This document shows positions 20,269 through 32,304 of a stretch of 64,000 nucleotides of DNA, piece after piece (the first letter of the stretch is position 1; each line of letters starts with the position of its first letter). Origin of the DNA: Periplaneta americana (lineage: Eukaryota; Arthropoda; Insecta; Blattodea; Blattidae); the NCBI RefSeq assembly GCF_040183065.1, contig NC_091126.1:143301204-143365203 (forward strand), written 5' to 3'. Below the pieces are notes generated by a model, which had not been told where the DNA came from, ran no database searches, and was given only the letters and a program-made list of their open reading frames with translations. The translations under genes were made by a program, and so were the position numbers.

Positions 20269-21529
20269 TTAAGGCATATGTACACCTTTACATACAAAAA
20301 TTTTCTTTTGTATAATTTTGCTCTGTAAAATTTTTATACAATTGAGAATGGTACCAGAAAGAGAATGAAGTGAACACATCCCTTGAAATTATGTGTATAT
20401 TGTTTTTAAAAATTATTTTGTTTATAATTTTGACATGCAACTTGAAATATGATAGCTCCATGCAGTTTTTAAGATAGAGCCACAGTTTTTTCACTCTTTT
20501 ATAGATAAAACTATTCTTTAGTGCCTGACATGGAGCTATTTTTTATTTTTATTTACATTACTTAAATATTACCATATATGTAACTTACAATAATATTTTA
20601 TGTTGCATAAATCATGTAAAAATCCATAGAAAATTATTAATTATATTAATGTTATTTTACTCATTGTCAGGCACTGGGGGACATTTCAAGCTTCAAAATG
20701 AAATCAATATCTTCTTGGTATCACCATATTTGACTGAGACATCATGCTTGAAAGAATTAAATATTCTAATATTACTATTTGCAGGAAATGAGCCACAAAC
20801 TGTCAGAGCCTAGAAGACTTCATCATCATATGTCACCCCTTAAGCAGCTTCATGTCGTTCCAGTTTCAGCTTCTTTCTGGCGCTCAAATACCTCAGCCTT
20901 GTTTTAACTTCTGTTGTTGAATGTTTATTTTTTTGGGATTTTTGTCCCTATTTCCATTGATGCAACAAATCCTGCGATGGTGTTTGTCCCAGGGTTTATG
21001 CCCATCCTCCTCAGAATTGTAATTTCTACTTTTGGACTCTTATTAAAATGACGTACAACATCATTGACATATAAATTTACAGTTTTATGACTAACAATAA
21101 AAGATTATAAATTACTTCATTATGTAAAAAAGTTTTTTTTCAATCTAATGATAATGCCGAGATATCTGTGCATCTATTTCGGGACCAGAAAGAAGTTTAT
21201 TTTACAAGCAATGCTGGACGAGGGGATTGACTGCTACGAAGATCACTCCAAAAGTAATGCACTCCAAAAGTAAGTGACCGTGGCTTATGACGCAGCATTT
21301 TGGAAAATGGGACTTATCTGAAAAACCATAAGGCATAAATCGAAAATTCTTATATCAAATTAAAGAGAAAATTCTCTATTAAATTAGTTATATTTTGAAA
21401 ATTCTCATTTTTCATCATTTGTTGCGTTTTGTGGGTGTACATACACCTTGAAACAATGTCTTTGTCTGATTTTAAATGGTGAGCATTTATTTCTCGATCC
21501 CTCTAAGCGGGACATGGTGTTTTATAAAA

Positions 21530-22890
21530 ATATGAGAGAAAGAAATTAAAGGAACAATGAAGAAGGATGAAAAAAAAAACAAGAAAGTATGGTTGAAAAA
21601 AATAGGTAATTCAAGATGTGGTGTACGGAGAACTTTTTCTGGGATTGATTACAAGTGATTCCTCTGTGTCTTCCTGAAGTAATTCCTAACGCAATCATTG
21701 CCGTGTGCTAAAGGAAGTAAGAAACCAGTACCAGGGCCTTAGCATCCAAACGTGCATGCCACTCATCTGAGTGATGCGATCGCTATCTTGGAAACAAGAG
21801 CCCGCACATTCAAAATAGATTTCACATCTAGCAAGACTCAGACGCAAGCTTCACAGTTAAGTTGCGAGCGATTCCCTCTAGCCTCCAATCTATTCCGAAT
21901 AGCAGCTCTTTAGAAAAAAGAGAACGGAAAGTCATAAAAATATGCCTACTTTGCTTATGCTGTAACAATGTACGCGCGGACATGTTGTAGGCAGGCAGGC
22001 AGCATGTCTTTTGAGAGATCACAGTGCTTGCACGAAGCACCCGTCATCGTACGCTGGCCTGAAGGCGTTGTTTCTCCCGTCTGTCACCCGGGATATCCAT
22101 TTAAATGCAGGGTTTAAAGAGTTCCTTTACCAACGAAAACACAACTCAACTGGTGTGACGAGGCAATGCCGACTCTCTTTGTAATTGGCACACACATACC
22201 CAATTATCTCCTGTGTTTTTTATTTAATCTCTTTGTATGGTTGTGTCTCTTCCCTATAACGTACCTAAACTCCGCTCACTGAGGCGGGCTACTAACACAC
22301 GGCAGAATCCAGCCCGTTGGCATGAAACAAAGTGCAAACTTTAGATAAGTTCTATCTGCTCTTTGTGTAGAACTCAGCCCCTCATCCCATCCTCCGCTGT
22401 GCATGTTCAGATGAGTACGAGCATGGGAGGGATCCCTGTCACTGGTTCACGATGAAAATAACAACGTGGAATTAACCAAAATTAGACAAATTTCTTCCGT
22501 GTTTTTGCCATATGCTAATCCAGCAGATAACTTCGTTTTGAAAACAATGAAAGAGTACATAATATGGAAGCTTAGAAATTAAAGTGGATCGATGTTTCCG
22601 TATAAAGGGCTCGCATTACAGTTTGTCTGATAGCTCGTTACTGCAAACGGAACACTTCGTTAGATCACAAAAAAAAAAAATTAAGAAATGTTACAGCAAC
22701 TAGAAATCGCATCCATACTGAACAAGACTATTAACAAAAAGTATTGTTGCATAGAATATATCACAACAAAGAATAATGCAAATTACCGGTCCCTCAACAA
22801 ATCTTAGACGACAGGTAGAGGATGAAAAGGAAACTAGGAAGATCTTTAAAATGTTCTAAAAGACTCATTTTCCATTATAACACACTAGAC
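21530..22890. other. Unassigned sequence
   Basis: Nothing recognised: no ORF with a known domain, no clear inverted repeat. The antisense frame at 21828-22040 has no supporting motif. Confidence 0.5.
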
Positions 22891-22897
22891 GTTCACA

Positions 22898-22949
<52 letters not shown>
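22898..22949. repeat. (TTA)n microsatellite
   Basis: About 17 TTA units directly 5' of a non-LTR fragment, suggesting the fragment integrated beside it. Confidence 0.96.
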
Positions 22950-22953
<4 letters not shown>

Positions 22954-23160
22954 AAGACAAAAATAAATTGGCTGGGTAACTGGCTAAGTACTGCCTACTG
23001 AAGGGTGCACTGGGAGAAATGGTGAACGGGAGAAAAGTTGGGGCAGAAAAAAATGCCAGATACAGACAACATTAAGATACATGAGTAGTATGCAGAGACT
23101 AAGAGGAAGGCGGAGAATAGGAAAGATTGGGTAATGGTAGGTTTGCAGTGAAAGACCTGA
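22950..23160 (+). pseudogene. Non-LTR retrotransposon ORF2, C-terminal fragment
   Basis: With stops and frame changes the plus strand reads RKTKINWLGNWL...TAY, then ALGEMVNGRKVGAEKNARYR and AENRKDW-like residues. This follows the common insect retroelement tail R-KANWIGH-LRR-CLLK...ALEGMVNGRRVRGRRR. It lies 3' of the reverse transcriptase domain, which is missing here (5' truncation is usual for non-LTR copies). Confidence 0.6.
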
Positions 23161-23171
23161 CCTTGTTTTAC

Positions 23172-23335
23172 AGAAGTTGCTTTGAACGCACATCGATATA
23201 TAGCCAACATGTTTCCAGTACATGTAATCTTCTTCGAAACTCATGTTGCAAAGCCGATGAAGGGAACGAAGAAGATTACATGTACTGCAAACATTTTGGC
23301 TATATATCGATGTGCGTTCAGAGCAACTTCTTCTA
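23172..23335. repeat. Hairpin, about 65-bp stem
   Basis: GAAGTTGCTTTGAACGCACA...AATCTTCTTCG (23172-23235) is reversed at 23268-23335 with few mismatches around a 30-base loop. Sequence 23340-23925 beyond it is unassigned. Confidence 0.8.
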
Positions 23336-23929
23336 TGAAACAACCTCCGTCAGGTCTTCGAAGCTGTTATCGCCACTCACTATAACGAAGCTACATCCAA
23401 ACGGCGTCCTCTCGGATAAGGTCCAAGAATGATCGCCCTCTAAGCCTTCATAACCTCTTTATAATCTTGCAAGTGAACAGCACTAGTAGCCACTGCTGTA
23501 GCGTCCAAATTCGGTACTGTTTCAAGAACTGCAAAAGCGCTATTCGGTGCTTGAACTGATATGTGGAGCAATTGTAGGTTTCCTTGAAGTGGAACTGGCT
23601 TCTCGAAATATTCGTCTGACAACAATTCATTCACAGAGGCATCTCACTGTCTTGAGACAATTCCTATCCTACACTGCAGTCGTGCGGCGTTTTCACTAGA
23701 AACATATGTCCAAGAACCTGTCATCCGTGGCGGATTAGAATTTCGTTGGCCTAATCGCGGTCGTATCTGACAGGGCCTATGTAGACCTATCTACTTCACG
23801 GAATTGTTGAAAGGCAAGCTGGATGCTGGAACGACGTATTGATGGCATTAGCCGTAAAACGAATGCTTCGTCCATGCTCGAACAACGCGAAACACTCGCA
23901 ACGTCTTCTCAGCAAAGAGGCATCTTTTT

Positions 23930-24178
23930 TATTTGGTTTCTTAACGACGCTGTATCAACTGTTAAGTTATTTGGTGTCGATAGGATTTGTGATAGCGAGA
24001 TGGAATTTGGCGAGATGAAGCCGAGAATTCTCCCTTGCTTTGTGGTTACTGAATACTTCGGAAGAAATCCAACCAGATAATCAGCCCAAGCGGGAATTGA
24101 ACCTACACCCGAGCGCCACTCTAGATCAGAAGGAAAAGCGCTTCGGCCGACTGTGCTACGCCGGTGGCCAAGAAGCAT
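23930..24178 (-). mobile_element. tRNA-derived SINE family C, copy 1
   Basis: Minus strand runs from a tRNA-like head (GGCGTAGCACAGTCGGCCGA, B box GGTTCAATTCC) through CTGATTATCTGGTTGGATTTC to the tail TTGATACAGCGTCGTTAAGAA. The other copies at 28797-29218 and 31395-31590 share body and tail. Sequence 24180-24800 beyond it is unassigned. Confidence 0.8.
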
Positions 24179-24821
24179 CTTAACTTGTTAAATTTGAACA
24201 AAACTGTAAAGCAAGAATTTTGCTTGTAACAAATTATGTCGCACATTCATAATACATGAATATCTTATGTCCGATGTTGTAAATCTTAAAAGGAATTTAA
24301 TTGCTTGTTGGTGCAATAAAACAATAAACACACGACCTAGATAAAAAGCGTTTTATAGACTGGCATTTTATGATCCCTCGAGCATTATATTTCCTCCAAA
24401 AGAGTAGAATGCGTGTTTCTGCACTCATATTAAGTACCTCAATGTAATAATGCATTTTGTGTACTAGTATTTAGTCTAATTCGGTTTTTACAAGATGATA
24501 CACTTGCTTCGCGGGCCAATGTACCTATAAATGTTTAAACTGATGGACAGAATAAAACAGTACGGACGAAACTGTCCTAAACATGTGAATAACTTGGGAA
24601 ACGAATGAATATAAAAAAAATCAGGTACTTGAACATAAAAACATAGCAAAATGAGTAAAGGTAAAGAGGACAAACGCTTCATTGACGTTTCATGAATCGA
24701 GGGACCAGCATGAACCATGTAGCATAACCCGTGATGCTTACTGTTGCTACTGCTACTACTGCCACCAACACCCTATCAATATTAGGCCTACTATTGCTAC
24801 AACTGTGATTGAATTGACTTC

Positions 24822-25031
24822 TGCAAAAAGGACACATGTTACAAATTTATATTTTTAAGATAATCATGGAAATTTGAATAACAGGAAAAATAATAAAAAT
24901 TCGATTCTGTAATTATAACTATATTAAATTAACCATAAATGTAACTGAAATACAATATCACTTTCCAACAATCACTATTTCGTAACCTGCAATAAATTAA
25001 AATACTTTGTAACATATGTCCTTTTTGCAAA
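24822..25031. repeat. Inverted 24-bp words near the unidentified ORF
   Basis: CTGCAAAAAGGACACATGTT (from about 24822) is repeated in reverse at about 25009-25031. It may be the left subterminal region of the element that carried the antisense ORF at 25258-25985; no matching right end was found. Confidence 0.45.
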
Positions 25032-25257
25032 CCAAACATTTTTATAGCAACTAAATGATCAATATTTTATTATATTGCTTACATCTTACAACAATATGCG
25101 TCTTGTACAAGAAAAAGAAGTATTACATTGTAGAATATGGATTATCATAAAAAAGATTAAAAATTGTCACGTAATTTATTGTAAGTAATATAATAGTGCA
25201 TTTTCAATATGTTTAACATCAAAGTCAAAATTTTGTCACTATACAATGTAAACCATG

Positions 25258-25985
25258 TCATTCATCAATATCAGCTGCATAGTCCTCAATGAGTGTGGAA
25301 AGCCACTGGAAAATATCGTCATAAAATGAATTCCTTGAAATACAATGTTTTGGTTTAGCTACATCTTGAACAGGGTTGCAGAACTGGGAAAGAGAGGGGT
25401 GGAAGTATGGGAAAAGAGCTTGCTTCCCCGCCCACAAGGCCGACGCCTTCAAGGACGTATCTGTGAAGTTTCGTAACCACACTGAATATATCTCTCTACT
25501 CCCTCTACAATGTCCAGTGACGCGCAATGACGCGAGAGCTGAAGGCAAGGGATGAGTTACGTGTTCTGGCTTGTGACGTTTGCTACAATTGGTGCATAGT
25601 TTTGCATCCTTGATCTTGAAGCTTCTTTTGGTTTATGGAAAGTTTTAGTGTGGGAGGCAGCGGTAGAGATGGACAAAACCAAGTGAGAAAGTATGTTGTA
25701 CTAATCCATTTACAAACTCTTTTGCAACTACAGGGCCTTCATTGGCATCTTCATATTCGAAATGCCTAAATTTGGAAACCTGCAATGTCATCCTCTCTGC
25801 TCGTGGTTTGTGTGCCGACTCCTTGGAAATGTTTGTTTTCTTATAACTTCTTGGCCATCAGGTCTTGAAACATAAAATGTCAGTCGAATTAACCATCCCA
25901 TCCACAGATTCAACCAATATTTTGGGATTCTCAATGGCAAGCGAAATGTACAAGTTCTCCTTCAGATTCATTTAATCCGTAGCGT
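25258..25985 (-). pseudogene. Unidentified transposon protein module, copy 2
   Basis: On the minus strand: a frame from about 25975 with LQVSKFRHFEYED and VVAKEFVNGLVQHTFSL, a frameshift, PLPPTLKLSINQKKLQDQG, a stretch of about 190 bp that has no counterpart in the other copies, and the end HCISRNSFYDDIFQWLSTL...DIDE at 25258. The blocks line up in order with the ORF at 5240-5890 (KYRKL..., GLHHGTLRLKK, LGINIKKLLNI, SFYEDILKY, DKDE). Function unknown; presumably transposon-encoded. Confidence 0.55.
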
Positions 25986-26477
25986 TAACAAATTCGAGAA
26001 ACCAAAACAAAATAAGTGGTTTCCTTCCAACTTTTGTTCAAATTCTTTCATTGTTGTAATGTTTACCTATATACGTGTGAATTAATGTTTTAATATTGCT
26101 GTCTGGTTAATTTCTTCTCTTTCTGCAACTTCATGGATTTTTCACCATACAAAACCGTATTGACTGACAGAAGGTTTAATTTTTTTGCCAGAAAATATAC
26201 AAATGTTACCCTGCTTATGTAGTATTGGAATCAGTATTGAGTCCTGTCCATGTAGGAACTATTTCTTTCGGTGTAAAAACTTTATTTAATAAAAGAGTTA
26301 AATCACGCATTCGGGTAAGGATTTGGTGATGCTAAAAAACTATTCAACTGTGCAGATTTATGGCATTTTATTTGGGAGCATATTAAATATAGAGAAAACT
26401 AATAATTTCTGAAGACATATTTCTTAAACAATAATTGTGTAATAATGGTTTTGGAACAAACACATGAGCTGTTGAGG

Positions 26478-26692
26478 GCAAAAGTGGTGTCAATCAAAAT
26501 TGGATAATGAGGTTTAAAGTAAAAAATTATGTAAAATACAGCGCAAAGTAGCAATTAATATGTCGTTCTTGCTATTCACTGACTACTAATAGTTTAAATA
26601 CAGTTAATATTAATTGCTACTTTGCGCTGTATTTTACAGAATGTTTACTTCAACCCTCATTACCCGTTCTTGACTTACACCACGTCTACTCT
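26478..26692. repeat. Foldback repeat, arms about 85 bp
   Basis: AAAATACAGCGCAAAGTAGC near 26533 is inverted at about 26615-26635; homology extends outward through TAATGAGG to the GTGGTGT blocks. Loop about 45 bases. Confidence 0.75.
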
Positions 26693-26699
26693 GAACGGC

Positions 26700-27840
26700 T
26701 CATATTTTAGTATTGCAATAGTTATTTCATATTTTACCAAGGTAAAGTTCATATTTTGGAAAACATTTCTTCATAATGTGGCGGCCTATAGTTATAGAAG
26801 GCGATGATATAGTGACAGGATAATCGTAGTGAGAATGCTCGTGATAGTTTTGTGATACTGCTAGTGGATGGGGAAGGTGATTGTTGTAGTACTTGTGATC
26901 AGTGGTCGTGGTTGTGTAGTAGGAGTATATTGATGAGTGAGTGATAGTGATAGTTGTGGTAGTGTTGGGCGATGATAGTTGTAGTGTTAAGAGTAATAGC
27001 AGTGGCAGTAGCAGTAACATTAACAATAGTTGAGAGTAGTAACGCTGACATGAACTTAATGAAGACTGTAACGCACAGTATCTTTGAGAAGGAATTCAGC
27101 GAGAGCAGACACTTAGCTGTGTGTATTGGTCTCCCAACAAACAGCGGTGGGGTGCATTTCTATTGCGAGCATAGTGTTGCCCCACAACTTTGAACACTTG
27201 CACCGCTCCCTCACAAGGAAGGGTGGAAGAGGAGGTGGCAAAACGCGCCTGACCGCAGCGCATCTAGCAGGCTCCATACGACACCTTAATTTGGAAACAT
27301 TCATCAATTCCTCGTATAAGACTGCGCGGATGCAAACACAACGTTCCCTTTAATTTCAGTCTACTCAACAGAGCAATAAATTGTGAGCAGAAGCACCTGC
27401 GGTGTTTATTAGAACTGTCTCCTCTGCAAACCGCACAAATGTCACATATCGCAAAAACCGTGGAGAAAATGCGAATCCTGTTTACGTCATCAAGCACTGA
27501 GAAAACGATACGTTGCAGAGACTTGGGGTTACGGATGTAATAAATTGGAACGTCCTAAACAGGAGAAAATATGTGGTCTTATTATTTTTGTAACAATTGC
27601 GCTGTAATGAAAAAACAAAACTCGCATAAGAATGAAGTAAATTCTGTATTTAGATTCAGACTCAGAGCTTCGAGGAACGAAATCTGGAATGTCATTTTAA
27701 TCATCAACAGCATCATCATTATCATCACCATCAAGATAATTTATAGCATTACCAATGTGTAACATATCTCATTTTCTCTCCCGTCTATTGTCGTAACCGT
27801 TATTCAAGTTACATTTCTACTACCTGCCATCTTTTATAAA
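26700..27840. other. Unassigned sequence with GT-rich low complexity
   Basis: 26805-27040 is an imperfect GTAGTGATAGT-like stretch. The rest has no recognised gene or repeat; short ORFs overlap in both strands and carry no motif. Confidence 0.5.
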
Positions 27841-27848
27841 AATACCGG

Positions 27849-27851
<3 letters not shown>

Positions 27852-27903
<52 letters not shown>

Positions 27904-27924
27904 CATCATCATTATTATTATTAT
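27852..27924. repeat. (TTA)n microsatellite
   Basis: About 24 units with an ATC interruption near 27902. Sequence 27925-28640 that follows is unassigned. Confidence 0.96.
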
Positions 27925-28649
27925 CTGCGTAGTTACCGCGTAACTCATGCATACAAACAAGCTCTCATTCCTGCTGGCAAGCCACTCTGTGCTCACTCAG
28001 TAGCTCAGTAGCGTCACTGACTGTTGCAATAAAATGTATTCATATTGAGTAATTTTGCTACACGTGAAAATTGGAGATGTCGAACACACTTTCGTAGAAC
28101 ATTTCCAAATTGCCGATATCGAGTAGGTCTATGATTTAAAAATTAGTGGAAAAGCTTCGTAAAACGGTATGAATACCGAATAGAAAGAAAACCAAAAGTA
28201 CGTATGTTCTTACTCGAGACAAATTAGATGAGATAGGTACCTGTTTAGAAACCAGTCACAGAAAGTCTTCGTAAATTAACACAACAAATCAACATCACAG
28301 ACAAATAATATTCAGTGTTGATACTAACAATTTTAAACAATGTGAGGCAAGTATTTTAACAGAGGGATCACATTTCGAGACTGTCTTAAAATAATGTGAT
28401 AGTATATTTTTGTGTTCGCAAAAACAGGAATTGTTTAAGTGCAAAACATCGCAACACTTTCTGCCATGAAGTCCGTGACGAATTCGGCAGAAAATCTCCT
28501 CCCAACTCAGAAACCATTTATTTCTAGCAGCAAAACTAGAGGGATCGCTTCAATTTTCGATAGGCTCCTGGCGATTTATCTAACTCCATTAGAGAGTGCA
28601 TATATTGTTCTTGTCTATTTTATGTTATATGTAACCATGGCCTTCAGTC

Positions 28650-28677
28650 ATCATCATCATCATCATCATCATCATCA
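28650..28677. repeat. (CAT)n microsatellite
   Basis: About nine CAT units; gives a false poly-His frame. Confidence 0.95.
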
Positions 28678-28796
28678 CAACAGCATGCAACACCACTACC
28701 TGTGAACGTGCAATTTGATTCACATTCCCACAAGAGAAGAGAACTAGAAAAATTATCCAGTAGATGATTTACTATTTTAGTCTGTTAGTTATCAAT

Positions 28797-29218
28797 TACT
28801 ATCTTATTTAGCGCCGGTAGAATTAGTGATAGCGAGATTTTACTTGGCGAGATGACGCCGAGGATTTGCAATGGACTTTTTTCCTACGTAGGAGAGCCGG
28901 GAGGCAAGCACCGCAGTATTAGGCTTACTGTGTAACTTCTTTATGTTAGAATGATTGTTGAAGTCCACTTAGGATCGCTCTTCAAGCGCATGATTCACTG
29001 CATGGTGCCATTTTATCGATTCAGCCACAGCATCCAGTTCTGACCAAAGGACAGTTCCTCCGCTTCCCCGTGAGATTATTTGCAGCCTCTTCAGATCTAT
29101 GACATTCGATTACTTGATATTATATTTACAATTTGGAATAACCTAGGAAAAATCCATCCAGGTAATCAGTCCAGACGGGAATATAACCCAAGCTCGAGCG
29201 AAACTACGCCTGTGACTG
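28797..29218 (-). mobile_element. SINE family C, copy 2, split by about 260 bp
   Basis: 28797-28868 (GATAGCGAGATTTTACTTGG) is the tail half and about 29134-29218 (AATCCATCCAGGTAATCAGT, then a worn B box) is the head half, both on the minus strand. The sequence between, 28870-29130, is foreign to the SINE and unassigned. Confidence 0.65.
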
Positions 29219-29370
29219 ATTCTTCTTCTTGTGGTTCAAGGATGGATTAAACACATTTCGTTCCGAGGCCGAGTTCTTTCATCTAGTTTTGGGCCTGCCC
29301 AAATCTCTTTGTCCTTTAAGATGGCAGTGAAAAGCTTGACGTGGGTAACGTTGTGGAACCGTAACCAACA

Positions 29371-29415
<45 letters not shown>
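29371..29415. repeat. (TTA)n microsatellite
   Basis: About 15 TTA units. Confidence 0.96.
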
Positions 29416-29416
<1 letters not shown>

Positions 29417-29755
29417 CATTTATTAAATGAAATCTTCGGTTTATTTCGTCTGGATGGAGATTACGAAACAAAACTATTATTATCATTAACACAATGGGAT
29501 TCCCTGGTAAAGTAGTGACATCTATGGGTATGGAATGGAAGATATGTTCCATTCCTGTTACGGGAGTGATAAACTTATACTTCTGTGAGACTTTTAGTAG
29601 CTACGACGAAACTGAAGACTGAAAATAACAGTAACATTTTAGGGAAGTGGTTATCATGGTACCACACTACAGCGTGGGACAACGGAGGACAAACAAAATG
29701 AAACTGACAAATATCTAACATACATGTAAGGAGGACAGATACGGAATTTCACTTA

Positions 29756-30924
29756 CAAGGAAAGCTCAGGTGATAATGGATTTTCACGAAATTTTTCCCC
29801 CATACGTTCCATTCAAAATAATAAATCTCCCAATAAATTTCTACATCCGCAGAAGGCCTAACCTTCGAGATAGGCCTACGATTTTTTCAAAATAATCGGT
29901 CGACATTCATATACAGTAAGTCTCATACCTCCTTTGCCATCGTGAAGAAGAAAATTTTTAAGGCCCCAAATGTTTATGCTTGCCCTCAAAATCGGGAAAG
30001 CTTACGAAAACTCACCTCTTCAAGTGGTTTCAAGAAGTATGTATACTTTCCTTATGTCAGTGATCATAGTATTGTTTTGGTAGACTTGTGAACCAGTTAC
30101 TGAGCTAGACAAGCTAAAGAAAGAATAACTCCAGAAGGTAAAACAGTGGAAATGTTAACAATTCCAAAGCACACAGTTCGGATTGTTCAGCCTCTTGACT
30201 TTTATGACTTGAGGTCTTGGAGAAATTTCATTTGGAAATTCTCTGACAGTGTTTTGTTACTTGGCACGAATATTATATTGCATCAGAGAGATAATGTGAT
30301 AAAGTTGCAGTCCTTAATACATAATCAATTTTCATCTCCTAGATATGTGAATATGTTTAAATATGGCTGTTATAAAGTCGGATACCTTAACAACAAATCT
30401 GATAAATTCATCACTCCTGTAGAATTCTATTTTCACGTTGATCTACGAAACTGCTCTAAAGCTGACTGAGTGAAACTTATTTTTCTGAAATGTTCGTTGT
30501 GCAAAGTTCCACTGTGTTTTGAGCATTTTTACAACGATTTCCACTAATGTGATCAGTACAGTGAGTAATTTCAGGTACCGGTATGCTTAAATTTCCTTAT
30601 TATTTCTTCGTAGACAATTCTGTAGTCAATTTCATGAATATTTTATGTATCATATGTAATTTTGGTAACTTAAATTTATTTAAAGTGATTTTGACGGTTC
30701 GGTATGCAGTTAGATGAAGTTTATTGCCTGATATGTCTAGCATATAGCACTGTGTTGCATTAGCTGTTGTAGCTCTGGATTGAAGAATTTCAAAAAGTCA
30801 TATCTCGAAAACTAGGTCCTTTCCGGATGTACAAATTTACAGGGAGGTTTCTTATTTCAAATGGAACGTATGGGGGAACAATCGTTGTGAAAATCCATTA
30901 TATCACTTTGTGAACCTTTCCTTG
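29756..30924 (+). mobile_element. DNA transposon with about 115-bp TIRs and TTA duplication
   Basis: CAAGGAAAGCTCAGGTGATA at the left end is matched in reverse at the right (CAAGGAAAGGTTCACAAAGT, then a shared ATAATGGATTTTCAC and CCCCCATACGTTCCATT). TTA flanks both sides (29753-29755, 30925-30927). The interior carries a transposase remnant (30146-30469). A 3-bp TTA duplication is typical of PIF/Harbinger and some related groups; superfamily left open. Confidence 0.78.
30146..30469 (+). pseudogene. DDE-type transposase remnant, C-terminal part
   Basis: Reads VRIVQPLDFYDLRSWRNFIW, then IKLQSLIHNQFSSPRYVNMF, KYGCYKVGYLNN and FITPVEFYFHVDLRNCSKAD. The block VQPLD...(F/L)R, QSL-HNQ-SSPRF-NM-KY-W-K-GY and TPVEF--F recalls an arthropod DDE endonuclease family; QPLD would contain the last catalytic aspartate. 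Only about 107 codons remain open. The name of the family is not certain. Confidence 0.55.
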
Positions 30925-31394
30925 TTAGTCGGCTATCGCCTAAGCAATGTTTGTGACGCAAAGCCACATTCGCTGATTCGATTTTTGCCTGATGCATTGT
31001 AATATTTTTATAACCGAAGTAAAATCCAGTTTCCTTACAATCAGGTTGACGTTTCTAGGTAATGTGAGCCCACAAAATCCCAAAGGCGCAGGATATATTC
31101 CGCATTTAAAGCAAAGTTACCCCGTGCCGCGGCAGCAGGAAGGAGGGGCGAATATTCTTTCTTGATCTTGACACGAGAACAATGTGACGTGGTCAACACC
31201 ACATTGGGGCACCATTTTACCCACGGTAAGAACGTGTACTCAATTTGACAGAAAGTCTGATTGCACTTCGTGTCCATCCTGAAACTACGATGAAAAGAAA
31301 GACTCCGGCACTAGCCAAGTACAAATACAGGCCATTCCAGTCCAACGTCCACTGGTATAAAGCTAATATGGTGCCAAATACCCGGTGCTGCGTT

Positions 31395-31590
31395 CGGGCG
31401 TGTATTAGATTCCAGGTTGGGCTGATTACCTGGTTGCGTTATTTACCTAGGTTTTCCCCAATTGTAAGGCGAATGTCAGGTAATTTCATGATGAATTCTC
31501 TGCCTCATCTCGTAAAATACCATTTTACTATCAAGTATCACTAATTTCATCGATTTTTTACTTGGTTATTTAACGACGCTGTATCAACTG
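31395..31590 (+). mobile_element. SINE family C, copy 3
   Basis: Worn head (CGTGTATTAGATTCCAGG), body GGGCTGATTACCTGGTTGCG, AAGGCGAATGTCAGGTAATT and tail TTATTTAACGACGCTGTATC. Sequence from 31600 to 33880 holds no feature except the T tract below and scattered shadow ORFs. Confidence 0.75.
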
Positions 31591-32277
31591 CTAGGTCTTT
31601 TAGCCATGTGAATAATTCTGCAAGTCTGACACACTTACAAGTGATTAAAAACTTCCTTATTCCATGATTATTTTCTGCTGTTAAGCCACATATGGAACAG
31701 TTACTTTATGCCCCACCACTGAAAAAAATTAATTACTGATAAATGCGCAAGAACGCGCACACTTTAAAACAAAGATTCAACACTCTAAATGATGCTGTAT
31801 TAAATGGTAAAAGAATTCTTGTAACCAGACGTGACCGGCTGTATTAAAACTCACATTATATTTGGAGAACTCATTTCTTTTTTCAATTGTAATGTTTAAA
31901 CCCTTCTGTAAGAAGAATAATACCTTACAAACTTGTAATTTAAGTTATATTAGTAAGAACTAACCTATCTGGCCAGATTTCATGTTTCACAACACAATAA
32001 ATCACTAACAGTTGGTTCTTTTTCATCCACATAGTAAGCCTCTCTGTCTACGACTGAACAGGAGCGATAAGTTTTAAGAATAACTCGTTGTTCATACCCT
32101 TCTAAATATAACTTGCCGTTGATAAAACAGTAAAAGCTATTTCCCACAACATTCTTAAAGTGTTAAAGAACATGAATTCATATTCACCTATGCCTTGTCT
32201 AAACAAGTCGAAATTTGATTTTTGTCCATCTAGACTGGGAAAATTGCACATTGTGCATCGCCTCAATTCATCTTTTC

Positions 32278-32304
32278 TTTTTTTTTTTTTTTTTTTTTTT
32301 TTTT
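32278..32304. repeat. Poly(T) tract
   Basis: 27 consecutive T. It could be the A-tail of an antisense retro-insertion, but no matching body was recognised. Confidence 0.9.

Larger units (their letters stand above)
18793..21515 (-). mobile_element. Mariner/IS630-type element, degraded, with nested insertions
   Basis: Left GTGTCCCGCTTAGAATAATC and right (in reverse) ATGTCCCGCTTAGAGGGATC, followed on both by GAGAAAT, form a TIR of about 30 bp. The left end holds an antisense transposase remnant (18910-19300). The rest is mostly later insertion, including the TTAA-flanked unit at 19397-20268. Possible coding traces on the minus strand around 20780-21000 were too broken to name. Confidence 0.7.

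Noticed and set aside
20273-21450. Possible extra TIR pair (AAGGCATATGTACACC and reverse)
   Set aside because: Only about 14 of 16 bases match and no target duplication is visible; could be chance in AT-rich sequence.
28439-28705. ORF with poly-His end
   Set aside because: The His run is the (CAT)n microsatellite and the rest has no recognised motif.
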